Below are positions 53,029 to 61,182 of a DNA stretch of 64,000 nucleotides, piece after piece (position 1 is the stretch's first letter; each line of letters starts with the position of its first letter). Source of the DNA: Kitasatospora papulosa. GTDB lineage: Bacteria > Actinomycetota > Actinomycetes > Streptomycetales > Streptomycetaceae. The position numbers and the translations under genes are program-made. Below the pieces are notes generated by a model. It had not been told where the DNA came from. It saw only the letters and a list, made by a program, of their open reading frames with translations, and searched no databases. The stretch lies in NCBI RefSeq assembly GCF_000717245.1, contig NZ_JNYQ01000010.1:62001-126000 (forward strand), in the 5' to 3' direction.

Positions 53029-53319
53029 ATGAGTGAGACAACTTCGGTCAAGCAGCAGGGCACCGCCGCCTTCTACGGACAGGCCGTCCTCTCCTTCGGT
53101 GTGGCGATGGGCGCGGTGGCCCTCGGCATCTTCTTCCTCGACGCCGACGGCTGGGTGCGGGCCTTCCTCGCCATCGGCGTCCTCTATCTCGTCACCTCGT
53201 GCTTCACCCTCGCCAAGGTCATCAGGGACCGGCAGGAGGCGGGGCAGATCGTCAGCCGCGTCGACCAGGCCAGGCTGGAGAAGATCCTCTCCGAGCACGA
53301 CCCCTTCCAGAAGCTCTGA
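53029..53319 (+). CDS. YiaA/YiaB-like small inner-membrane protein
   Basis: A 96-residue protein with two transmembrane helices (about 17-36 and 45-64) separated by a short DADGWVR loop. A charged C-terminal helix follows (KVIRDRQEAGQIVSRVDQARLEKIL). This is the YiaA/B layout. Its function is unknown. ATG 53029 is used. Confidence 0.85.
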   Translation: MSETTSVKQQGTAAFYGQAVLSFGVAMGAVALGIFFLDADGWVRAFLAIGVLYLVTSCFTLAKVIRDRQEAGQIVSRVDQARLEKILSEHDPFQKL

Positions 53320-53340
53320 CGATCTCACCCCACGAGCGCT

Positions 53341-53356
53341 CTAAGCGCTTGCTCAG
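53341..53356. promoter_or_regulatory. TetR operator copy 1 (upstream of TetR gene)
   Basis: CTAAGCGCTTGCTCAG is a palindrome (CTRAGC-n4-GCTYAG) 46 bases before the TetR start. An identical 16-mer lies at 54586-54601 before maoC. Confidence 0.75.
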
Positions 53357-53402
53357 GTTCGGGGTATGGTGTTCGTCCTGCGGGCGAAAGGGGCATGTGG
53401 CG

Positions 53403-54026
53403 ATGAGCACGGCGGAGGAGACCGACGGCGAGAACACGCCGTGGAGCGAGGTGACGCCCGAAGCGGCCCGGCGACTGCTCGTCGCCGCCGTCGAGGCGTT
53501 CGCCGAGCGTGGCTACCACGCGACCACCACCCGTGACATCGCCGGCCGGGCCGGGATGAGCCCCGCCGCGCTGTACATCCACTACAAGACGAAGGAAGAG
53601 CTGCTCCACCGGATCAGCCGGATCGGCCACGACCGGGCGCTGCGCCTCCTGGAGACCGCGGCCGACAGCGGTGGCACCCCGTCCGACCGGCTCGCCGACG
53701 CCGTCCGCTCCTTCGTCCGCTGGCACGCCGAACGCCACACCACGGCCCGCGTGGTCCAGTACGAACTGGAGGCACTCGGCGACGGGCACCGTGCCGAGAT
53801 CGTGGCCCTGCGCAGGAAGAGCGACGCCGCGGTGCGCCGGATCATCAGCGAGGGCGTCCGGGCCGGCGAGTTCGACGTCCCCGACGTCCCGGGCACCACG
53901 CTCGCCGTGCTGTCGCTGTGCATCGACGTGGCGCGCTGGTTCAACGCGCAGGGCAGCCGGACGCCCGAGGAGGTCGGCACCCTCTACGCGGACCTCGTCC
54001 TGCGCATGGTGGGCGCCCAGAAGTGA
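53403..54026 (+). CDS. TetR-family regulator (fatty-acid type)
   Basis: A 207-residue TetR protein with HTH RRLLVAAVEAFAERGYHATTTRDIAGRAGMSPAALYIHYKTKEELLHRI. A C-terminal domain follows with RWHAERHTTARVVQYELEAL. It lies next to the MaoC dehydratase gene, and identical palindromes precede both genes. It probably autoregulates and represses maoC in response to an acyl-CoA (inference). Confidence 0.92.
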   Translation: MSTAEETDGENTPWSEVTPEAARRLLVAAVEAFAERGYHATTTRDIAGRAGMSPAALYIHYKTKEELLHRISRIGHDRALRLLETAADSGGTPSDRLADAVRSFVRWHAERHTTARVVQYELEALGDGHRAEIVALRRKSDAAVRRIISEGVRAGEFDVPDVPGTTLAVLSLCIDVARWFNAQGSRTPEEVGTLYADLVLRMVGAQK

Positions 54027-54072
54027 CGCCGGGCGCCCCCGCCGGCCCGGCGCACCGGGACGGCGGCGCGCC

Positions 54073-54534
54073 TCAGAAGTAGTAGCGCGAGACCGACTCC
54101 GCGACGCAGGCCGGCTTGTCGCCGCCCTCGCGCTCGACCGTGACGAGCGCGGTCACCTGGACGCCGCCGCCCGCCTCCTCGACGTTCTTGAGCACGGCCG
54201 TGGCGCGCAGCCGGGAGCCCACCGGGACGGTCGAGGGGAAGCGGACCTTGTTGGTCCCGTAGTTGATGCCCATCTTCGCGCCCTCGACCCGCAGGATCTG
54301 CGGGACGAGGACCGGCAGCAGCGACAGCGTCAGATAGCCGTGCGCGATCGTCGTGCCGAACGGTCCGGCGGCGGCGCGCTCCGGGTCCACGTGGATCCAC
54401 TGGTGGTCACCGGTGGCCTCGGCGAACTGGTCGATCCTCTTCTGCTCGATCTCCAGCCAGTCGCTGTGACCGAGTTCCTGGCCCACCCCGTCCCGCAGTT
54501 CCTGTGCGGACGTGAAGATCTTCGGCTCTGCCAT
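54073..54534 (-). CDS. MaoC-family (R)-hydratase
   Basis: A 153-residue single hot-dog-fold protein. The catalytic Asp/His pair lies in FAEATGDHQWIHVDPERAAAGPFGTTIAHGYL, the classic hydratase 2 motif. It hydrates enoyl-CoA to (R)-3-hydroxyacyl-CoA (family knowledge). It is convergent with the TetR gene, and its promoter lies upstream at 54586-54601, holding the shared operator. Confidence 0.94.
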   Translation of the reverse strand: MAEPKIFTSAQELRDGVGQELGHSDWLEIEQKRIDQFAEATGDHQWIHVDPERAAAGPFGTTIAHGYLTLSLLPVLVPQILRVEGAKMGINYGTNKVRFPSTVPVGSRLRATAVLKNVEEAGGGVQVTALVTVEREGGDKPACVAESVSRYYF

Positions 54535-54585
54535 GTTCGTGGTCCCTGCCTTCCGGGCTGTCGGCCGCCCTGTCCGGGGCGATGT

Positions 54586-54601
54586 CTAAGCGCTTGCTCA
54601 G
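54586..54601. promoter_or_regulatory. TetR operator copy 2 (upstream of maoC)
   Basis: CTAAGCGCTTGCTCAG is identical to the site at 53341-53356 and lies 51 bases before the maoC start codon. Confidence 0.75.
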
Positions 54602-54692
54602 CATGGTTGGGCCGCGCGCCCCTGTCAACGACGGACCGCGCGGTTTCCGAAGTGGCCGCAGCGGCCGAGGGGCGGCCACTAGGGTTCGGGGA

Positions 54693-55166
54693 GTGCCGCA
54701 GATCCCGCAGTCATACCAAGAACTCACCGTCGGCCAGCTCTCCGCCCGTAGCGGTGCCGCGGTGTCGGCCCTTCACTTCTACGAGTCCAAGGGGCTGATC
54801 AGCAGTACCCGCACCAGCGGCAACCAGCGCCGTTACAGCAGGGACGCGCTGCGCCGCGTGGCGTTCGTCAGGGCGGCCCAGCGGGTGGGCATCCCCCTGG
54901 CCACCGTCAGGGAGGCGCTGGCCGAGCTCCCGGAGGAGCGCACGCCGAACCGAGAGGACTGGGCCCGGCTCTCCAGGGTGTGGCGCTCGGAGCTCGACGA
55001 GCGCATCCAGCAGCTCGGGCGGCTGCGCGACCACCTCACCGACTGCATCGGCTGCGGGTGCCTCTCGCTGGAGACCTGCGTGCTGTCCAACCCGGACGAC
55101 GTCTTCGGGGACCGGCTGACCGGGTCGCGGCTGATGCCCGAGCGGAAGGCGGCGGACCGCAGCTGA
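54693..55166 (+). CDS. soxR: SoxR, MerR-type redox sensor
   Basis: A 157-residue MerR-family regulator. The N-terminal HTH has ELTVGQLSARSGAAVSALHFYESKGLI. The C-terminus holds CIGCGCLSLETC, the exact C-x2-C-x-C-x5-C [2Fe-2S] signature of SoxR. SoxR in Streptomyces senses redox-active compounds (family knowledge). GTG 54693 follows GGGGAG. Its usual targets are not adjacent here. Confidence 0.95.
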   Translation: MPQIPQSYQELTVGQLSARSGAAVSALHFYESKGLISSTRTSGNQRRYSRDALRRVAFVRAAQRVGIPLATVREALAELPEERTPNREDWARLSRVWRSELDERIQQLGRLRDHLTDCIGCGCLSLETCVLSNPDDVFGDRLTGSRLMPERKAADRS

Positions 55167-55257
55167 GCGCGCCCCGGCGCCGGCCGGTGCGCCGGGCCCG
55201 CCCGCTGTCCGTGACGCGGGCCCGCCGGGCCGTTCCGGCCCGCTTCCGTCCCGCCCG

Positions 55258-55869
55258 TCAGGCCGCCGACGCCAGTTCCCTCGTCCGCGCCCTCCTCGCC
55301 TCGGACAACGCGCCCGGCGTCAGGACGGGCCGGGGGACCACGATGCCGCACCCCGTGCAGACCGGACCCGCCCACGGTTCGCGGTCCAGGTCCTGCCGCC
55401 AGACGATGCCGGTCCCCGCGCAGACCGGGCACGCCGCGCCCGGCTCGGCGCCCAGGGCCGAGATGAGCCGCCCCAGGACCTCGCCGAGGGGCGCGCTGGG
55501 GTGGACCTCGGGATCCTCGCAGTGCGCGATCCCGTTGCCGCCCCAGATCCGGCGGTGCCAGTCGTCGAACGTTCCGGGCCTCCGCAGCCCGTCGTGCTTC
55601 TCACGGCGCCGCCGCTCGGCGAAGCCCGCCTCGTACGCGAGCCAGACGGCCCGCGCCTCCTCCAGTTCCTCCAGCGCCCGGATCAGACGCCCCGGGTCGG
55701 GGGCCCTGTCCTCGGGCTCGATCCCGTGCCGGGCGCACAGATGATCCCAGGTCGCCCGGTGACCGTAGGGGGCGAACCGCTCCAGGCATTTGCGCAGCGA
55801 GTACCGCCGCAAAGCCATATCGCCCCGTGGATCGCGGACCTGTCTCGCAAGACTCCGGAAACCGGCCAT
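55258..55869 (-). CDS. Hypothetical protein with zinc ribbon
   Basis: A 203-residue protein. Residues 1-130 are helical and rich in Arg/Glu (SLRKCLERFAPYGHRATWDHLC). A C-terminal ribbon has CPVCAGTG and CTGCG, two C-x2-C pairs typical of a structural zinc site. There is no signal peptide. Its role is unknown; such proteins are common in Streptomyces. Confidence 0.75.
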   Translation of the reverse strand: MAGFRSLARQVRDPRGDMALRRYSLRKCLERFAPYGHRATWDHLCARHGIEPEDRAPDPGRLIRALEELEEARAVWLAYEAGFAERRRREKHDGLRRPGTFDDWHRRIWGGNGIAHCEDPEVHPSAPLGEVLGRLISALGAEPGAACPVCAGTGIVWRQDLDREPWAGPVCTGCGIVVPRPVLTPGALSEARRARTRELASAA

Positions 55870-56045
55870 GGCACTGCCACCTCCGTCGCTCGTACTTCGG
55901 CGTCAAGGGATGGACGTACGACTGCCCTGTTCGGCTCCATCCAAGGGTGAAATCCGTCCGCGGAATGAGACGGTCCTTGTGAGGGCGTGCGAGGGCGTGT
56001 GGCGATTCGGAAAAAGTGACTGATGTTCATCTTACCGACGGGGCC

Positions 56046-56058
56046 TACCGCCAGTAAC
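56046..56058 (+). promoter_or_regulatory. TACCG...GTAAC motif before the acylase
   Basis: TACCGCCAGTAAC resembles the 16-bp direct repeats at 21249-21292 before the lipase. It could be a common regulator site for secreted lipolytic or acylase genes. Confidence 0.4.
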
Positions 56059-56090
56059 CTCCGGCGCATCGGCCACCCGGAGGAGCACGC

Positions 56091-58919
56091 ATGCCCCCAC
56101 GCACCCGCACGCTCAGAGCCGCCACAGTCGCGGCCGTTCTCGCTCTCGGTACGTCCCTGCTCGCCTCGGTGCCCAGCGCCGGAGCCGCGGAGCCGGAACC
56201 CCTCGCCGTCACCGACCACTGCCGCAGTCAGTGTGCCGACATCCTGCCGCCCGGTGAGAACGGCAACGCCACGCTCGTGGAGATCCTCGGCAACAAGGCG
56301 TTCGGCACGCACCCCGCGCACAGCGACGACCAGATCGACCGTTACGACGCCCTGGTCGCCGGCCACACCGGCCTCACCGACCAGAAGCTGACCGACTTCT
56401 TCAACGACGCCTCCTTCGGGGTCGCCGCCGACCAGGTCGAGTCCACGACGAAGCCGCGCGAGGACGTCACGATCACCCGGGACAAGAAGAGCGGCGTCCC
56501 CCACATCAAGGGCACCACCCGCTACGGCACCGAGTTCGGCGCCGGGTACGCCGCCGGGCAGGACCGGCTGTGGCTGATGGACCTCTTCCGGCACATCGGA
56601 CGCGGTGAGCTGACCTCCTTCGCCGGGGGAGCGCTGGCCAACCAGGGCCTGGAGCAGCAGTTCTGGCCGCAGGCCCCGTACACCGAGGCGGACCTCGAAG
56701 CCCAGGTCGAATGGATCAGGACCACCGAGGGCGCGCGGGGCGAGCAGGCGATGGCCGACGCGCAGGCCTACGTCGACGGCATCAACGCCTACCGGGTGAA
56801 GTCGAAGAACGGCCGCTACTTCCCGGGTGAGTACGTCCTCACCGGCAAGATCGACTCGATCACGAACGTGGGCGAGATCCAGCCGTTCAAACTCACCGAC
56901 CTGATCTCGATCGCCTCGGTCGTCGGCGGGCAGTTCGGCGGCGGCGGGGGCGGCGAGGTCCAGGCCGCGCTCTCGCTGCTCGCCGCCCAGCAGAAGTACG
57001 GGGTCCAGGAGGGTACCCGGGTCTGGGAGTCCTTCCGCCAGCGCAACGACCCCGAGGCCGTCCTCACCGTCCACGACGGCACCTCGTTCCCGTACGCGGG
57101 CAAGCCCGACAGCGCCCGGGGCACCGCCCTCCCGGACGCGGGCTCCGTCACCCCGGAACCCCTGATATACGACCGCACCGGCTCGGCCGGCACCGGCGTG
57201 AAGGCACCCGTGAAGGCGCCGGCCGCCCTCGCCCCGCTCCAGGGCATGTACGACGACGGCGTGATCCCCGAGGGCTCGCTGCCCGGATCCGGTGACGGCG
57301 CACAGAAGCGCGGGATGTCCAACGCCCTCCTGGTCTCCGGCAAGCACACCGCCAGCGGCAACCCGGTCGCCGTCATGGGCCCCCAGACCGGCTACTTCGC
57401 CCCGCAGCTGATGATGCTCCAGGAGCTCCAGGGACCCGGCATCAGCGCCCGAGGCGTCTCCTTCGCGGGCGTCGGCATGTACGTCCAGATGGGCCGCGGC
57501 CAGGACTACGCCTGGAGCGCGACCTCCGCGGCCCAGGACATCACCGACACCTACGCGGTCGAGCTGTGCGAACCCGACGGCTCCGCGCCCACCAAGAACT
57601 CCACGCACTACCGCGCCGACGGTGCCTGCACGCCCATGGAGAAGCTGGAGCGCAGCAACTCCTGGAAGCCCACCGTCGCCGACTCCACCGCCAAGGGCTC
57701 CTACCGGATGCAGGTGTGGCGCACCGACTACGGGATCGTCAGCCACCGCGCCACCGTGGGCGGAAAGCCGGTCGCGTACACCTCGCTGCGCACCACCTAC
57801 CGGCACGAGGCCGACTCGATCATCGGCTTCCAGATGCTCAACGACCCGGCGGTCGTGACCGACGCGGCCTCCTTCCAGCAGGCGGCGAGCAACATCGACT
57901 ACGCCTTCAACTGGTTCTACGCCGACTCGCGCACCACGGCCTTCTACAACAGCGGCATGAACCCGGTGCGCGCCGCCGGGGTGGACGCCGCTCTGCCGGT
58001 CAAGGCCGAGAAGGCGTACGAGTGGCGGGGCTACGACCCGGCGGCCAACACCACCGACTACACGCCCTTCGCCGAGCACCCGCACTCCAGCGGCCAGGAC
58101 TACTACATCTCCTGGAACAACCGTCAGGCCAAGGACTACGCGACCGCCGCGTTCGGGTTCGGCGCCGTGCACCGGGGCGACCTGCTCGACGACAGGGTGT
58201 CCGCACTGGTGGCGGCGGGCGGGGTGACCCGCGCCTCCCTCACCCGCGCCATGGAGGAGGCGGCCCTCACCGACCTGCGCGGCGAGCAGGTGCTGCCCGA
58301 ACTCCTGAAGGTGCTGCGCTCCCAGCCGGTCACCGACCCCGCGCTCGACGCGGTGGTCCAGCAGCTCGACTCCTGGCGGGCGGCCGGTGCCCAGCGCAAG
58401 GAGACGAGCCCCGGTTCGCACACGTACACGCACGCCGACGCGGTGCGGATCATGGACGCGTGGTGGCCGAAGCTGGTCGAGGCGGAGTTCCGTCCCGGCC
58501 TCGGAGACGGCCTCTACACGGCGCTGACCGCGAGCCTGGCCACCGACGAGTCCCCGGCGGCCAGCCACGGACCGAGCGGGGCGCACAGCGGATCAGCGTT
58601 CCAGTACGGCTGGTGGGGCTTCGCCGACAAGGACCTGCGCCAGGTCCTCGGCCAGTCCGTCAAGGGGCCGCTGGCGAAGACCTACTGCGGCGGGGGCGAC
58701 CTGAGCGCCTGCCGTTCCGCCCTTCTCAGCACCCTGAAGGCGGCGGCGGCCGAACCGGCGACCACGGTCTACCCGGGGGACGACAACTGCAAGGCCGGTG
58801 AGCAGTGGTGCACGGACACGATCGTGCACCGGCCGCTGGGCGGGATCTCGCAGAAGTCGATCCACTGGCAGAACCGCCCGACCTACCAGCAGGTCGTGGA
58901 GTTCCCCTCGCACCGCTGA
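56091..58919 (+). CDS. Secreted penicillin acylase-family Ntn hydrolase
   Basis: A 942-residue pre-pro-enzyme. A signal peptide (residues 1-33) is followed by an alpha subunit that starts near EDVTITRDKKSGVPHIKG. The autocatalytic cleavage site is before Ser410 (RGM-SNALLVSG), which becomes the N-terminal nucleophile of the beta subunit. Conserved Asn, Arg and His residues follow (HTASGNPVAVMGPQTGY). The size fits acyl-homoserine-lactone/cyclic lipopeptide acylases more than penicillin G acylase. Such enzymes hydrolyse amide bonds of acylated signals or antibiotics (family knowledge). ATG 56091 has GGAGGAG. A strong terminator follows. Confidence 0.93.
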   Translation: MPPRTRTLRAATVAAVLALGTSLLASVPSAGAAEPEPLAVTDHCRSQCADILPPGENGNATLVEILGNKAFGTHPAHSDDQIDRYDALVAGHTGLTDQKLTDFFNDASFGVAADQVESTTKPREDVTITRDKKSGVPHIKGTTRYGTEFGAGYAAGQDRLWLMDLFRHIGRGELTSFAGGALANQGLEQQFWPQAPYTEADLEAQVEWIRTTEGARGEQAMADAQAYVDGINAYRVKSKNGRYFPGEYVLTGKIDSITNVGEIQPFKLTDLISIASVVGGQFGGGGGGEVQAALSLLAAQQKYGVQEGTRVWESFRQRNDPEAVLTVHDGTSFPYAGKPDSARGTALPDAGSVTPEPLIYDRTGSAGTGVKAPVKAPAALAPLQGMYDDGVIPEGSLPGSGDGAQKRGMSNALLVSGKHTASGNPVAVMGPQTGYFAPQLMMLQELQGPGISARGVSFAGVGMYVQMGRGQDYAWSATSAAQDITDTYAVELCEPDGSAPTKNSTHYRADGACTPMEKLERSNSWKPTVADSTAKGSYRMQVWRTDYGIVSHRATVGGKPVAYTSLRTTYRHEADSIIGFQMLNDPAVVTDAASFQQAASNIDYAFNWFYADSRTTAFYNSGMNPVRAAGVDAALPVKAEKAYEWRGYDPAANTTDYTPFAEHPHSSGQDYYISWNNRQAKDYATAAFGFGAVHRGDLLDDRVSALVAAGGVTRASLTRAMEEAALTDLRGEQVLPELLKVLRSQPVTDPALDAVVQQLDSWRAAGAQRKETSPGSHTYTHADAVRIMDAWWPKLVEAEFRPGLGDGLYTALTASLATDESPAASHGPSGAHSGSAFQYGWWGFADKDLRQVLGQSVKGPLAKTYCGGGDLSACRSALLSTLKAAAAEPATTVYPGDDNCKAGEQWCTDTIVHRPLGGISQKSIHWQNRPTYQQVVEFPSHR

Positions 58920-58940
58920 GTCCGCGCGGCTGCCTCGACC

Positions 58941-58974
58941 GTCCTGCGGGCCGGGTTCCCCCGGCCCGCAGGAC
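58941..58974. terminator. Strong bidirectional terminator
   Basis: GTCCTGCGGGCCGG at 58941-58954 pairs with 58961-58974, a perfect 14-bp stem with a 6-base loop, between the convergent acylase and NamZ genes. Confidence 0.88.
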
Positions 58975-58982
58975 CGCGGCAC

Positions 58983-60245
58983 TCAGCGGTACAGCAGGTG
59001 CTCCTTCCGCACCTTCCGGAACGCGGCGAGGTCGGCGGCCCAGGCTCCCACCACCTCGTCCGTGTCCGCTCCCGCGTCGATCATCGTGCGGACCCGGGTG
59101 TTGCCCGAGAGCCGGTCGATGGCGTTGTCCGCCCGCCAGGCGAACCCGCTCCACGTCCGCCTGGCCGTGACCAGCAGCGCGATGCCGGTGCGTACGGGGT
59201 CGAACGCCTCCCGGTCCTGGACGTGCACCTGCACCCCTCCGACCGTCTTCCCCTGGAACTTGGAGAACGTCGGCGCGAAGTACGCCTCGCGGAAGGCCAC
59301 TCCGGGCAGATCGAGGGCGTTCGCGGCCGCCGCCCACCGGTGGTCGACGCCCTCCGCGCCCAGCAGTTCGAAGGGCCGCGTCGTGCCCCGGCCCTCGGAG
59401 AGGTTCGTCCCCTCGAACAGGCAGGTCCCCGAGTAGACCACCGCCGTCTCCGGCGTCGGCATGTTGGGGCTGGGCGGCACCCACGGCAGCCCCGTGGCGT
59501 CGAAGAAGTCCGAACGCCGCCAGCCGGACATCCTGACGACCTCCAGCTCCACCGGACGGTCCGCCAGGAACTCCGCGTTGAAGAGCAGTGCCAGCTCCGC
59601 CACCGTCATGCCGTGCGCCTGCGAGATCTCCCGTCGTCCGACGAACGACGCGAAGGCCGGATCGAGCACGGGCCCCAGGGCCGCCCTGCCGGTGACCGGA
59701 TTCGGCCGGTCCAGGACGACGAAGCGCTTGCCGGCGAGCGCGGCGGCCTCCATGCAGTCGTACAGGGTCCAGATGTACGTGTAGAACCGGGCCCCGGCGT
59801 CCTGGATGTCGAAGACCACCGTGTCCACACCGGACGCCGTGAAGATGTCGGCCAGCGGCCGGCCGCTCTTCAGATACGTGTCGTAGACCGGCAGCCCGGT
59901 CGCCGGGTCGTCGTACCGCCCCTCCGAACCGCCCGCCTGCGCGGTGCCCCGGAAGCCGTGCTCGGGACCGAAGACCGCGGTCAGGTTCACCCGGTCGTCG
60001 GGGTGCATCACGTCGACGATGTGCCGGACGTCGGGGGTGATCCCGGTCGGGTTGGTGACGATGCCGACCTTCTCGCCGGCGAGCAGCCGGTAACCGTCGG
60101 CGGCCAGCCGGTCGAAGCCGGTGCGGACCCGGGTGCGCCCGGCTCCGTGGCCGGCGGCAACGGCCGCCCCCGGCCCGGCGGCGGTCGTCGCGAGGGCTCC
60201 CATCGCACCGCCGGCAGCCAGCAAACCACGCCTGGACAGGGTCAT
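58983..60245 (-). CDS. NamZ-type exo-beta-N-acetylmuramidase (DUF1343)
   Basis: A 420-residue Tat-exported enzyme. The signal has SRRGLLAAGGAMGALA. The DUF1343 core shows VGIVTNPTG, FGPEHGFRG, VVFDIQDAGARFYTYIWTL and FVVLDRPNPVTG, with a conserved Glu in PEHGF. B. subtilis NamZ cleaves MurNAc from the end of peptidoglycan chains (family knowledge). ATG 60245 follows GGAGGT. It probably serves cell-wall recycling. Confidence 0.93.
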   Translation of the reverse strand: MTLSRRGLLAAGGAMGALATTAAGPGAAVAAGHGAGRTRVRTGFDRLAADGYRLLAGEKVGIVTNPTGITPDVRHIVDVMHPDDRVNLTAVFGPEHGFRGTAQAGGSEGRYDDPATGLPVYDTYLKSGRPLADIFTASGVDTVVFDIQDAGARFYTYIWTLYDCMEAAALAGKRFVVLDRPNPVTGRAALGPVLDPAFASFVGRREISQAHGMTVAELALLFNAEFLADRPVELEVVRMSGWRRSDFFDATGLPWVPPSPNMPTPETAVVYSGTCLFEGTNLSEGRGTTRPFELLGAEGVDHRWAAAANALDLPGVAFREAYFAPTFSKFQGKTVGGVQVHVQDREAFDPVRTGIALLVTARRTWSGFAWRADNAIDRLSGNTRVRTMIDAGADTDEVVGAWAADLAAFRKVRKEHLLYR

Positions 60246-60367
60246 TCCGCTACCTCCATGATCGCTTCGACTGTCATGGTCACGCACGCTAGCGCGGGTG
60301 CGGGCCACACGGAACGGCCACGACGGGGCAGATTCCCAGTCCTGCCCCGAACCCCTTCCCCGATCAC

Positions 60368-60385
60368 ATACCGACTGGTTAGTCT
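60368..60385. promoter_or_regulatory. Candidate TetR operator before the SDR operon
   Basis: ATACCGACTGGTTAGTCT is an imperfect palindrome typical of TetR sites, 33 bases before the SDR start. The TetR gene at 62886 closes the same operon. Confidence 0.45.
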
Positions 60386-60417
60386 GCCGAGGAGGACGGC
60401 TGAGAGAGGCGGGATCG

Positions 60418-61182
60418 ATGAGTACGGTGCAGGGCGCTGGAGTAGTGGTGACCGGAGCCGGGGGCGGGATCGGAGCCGCCCTGGCCCGGAGGTTCGCCGC
60501 GGAGGGCGCACGGGTCGTCGTCAACGACCTCGACGGCGGCCGGGTCGAGGCGCTCGCCGAGGAGATCGGCGGCCTCGTCGTGGCCGGTGACGCCTCCACC
60601 GTCGTGGACGCCGCCCGCGACGCCCTCGGCGGCACGGTGGACGTCTACTGCGCCAACGCCGGCCTCGCGTCGGGCGGGGACGCCTTCGCCGAGGAGGACG
60701 TCTGGGCCGCGGCCTGGGACGTCAACGTCATGGCCCACGTGCGCGCGGCCAGGGCGCTGCTGCCGGACTGGCTGGAGCGGGGCAGCGGCCGTTTCGTCTC
60801 CACCGCCTCGGCGGCCGGGCTGCTCACGATGATCGGCGCCGCCCCGTACAGCGTCACCAAGCACGGAGCCGTCGCCTTCGCGGAGTGGCTCTCGCTGACC
60901 TACCGCCACCGCGGCGTCAAGGTCCACACGATCTGCCCCCAGGGCGTACGGACGGACATGCTCACGGCCGCCGGTTCCGCCGGCGACCTCGTGCTCGCGC
61001 CCACCGCGATCGAGCCGGAGGCCGTCGCCGACGCCCTGTTCGACGCCATGGAGCAGGACCGTTTCCTGGTCCTGCCGCACCCCGAGGTGGCCGGCTACCA
61101 CCGCGCCCGCGCCGAGGACCCCGACCGCTGGCTCGGCAACATGAACCACCTGCAGCAGAAGTGGGAGGGGGCCGGCGCATGA
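60418..61182 (+). CDS. Short-chain dehydrogenase/reductase
   Basis: A 254-residue classical SDR. The cofactor motif is VTGAGGGIGAALA. The catalytic region has NAG in YCANAG, Ser in STASAAGLL and YSVTK with the Tyr-x3-Lys pair. A Pro-Gln-Gly motif (ICPQGVRTDM) follows. It acts on a hydroxyl or keto acyl substrate, unknown in detail. It is the first gene of an operon with acyl-CoA synthetase and TetR; its stop overlaps the synthetase start (ATGA). Confidence 0.93.
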   Translation: MSTVQGAGVVVTGAGGGIGAALARRFAAEGARVVVNDLDGGRVEALAEEIGGLVVAGDASTVVDAARDALGGTVDVYCANAGLASGGDAFAEEDVWAAAWDVNVMAHVRAARALLPDWLERGSGRFVSTASAAGLLTMIGAAPYSVTKHGAVAFAEWLSLTYRHRGVKVHTICPQGVRTDMLTAAGSAGDLVLAPTAIEPEAVADALFDAMEQDRFLVLPHPEVAGYHRARAEDPDRWLGNMNHLQQKWEGAGA

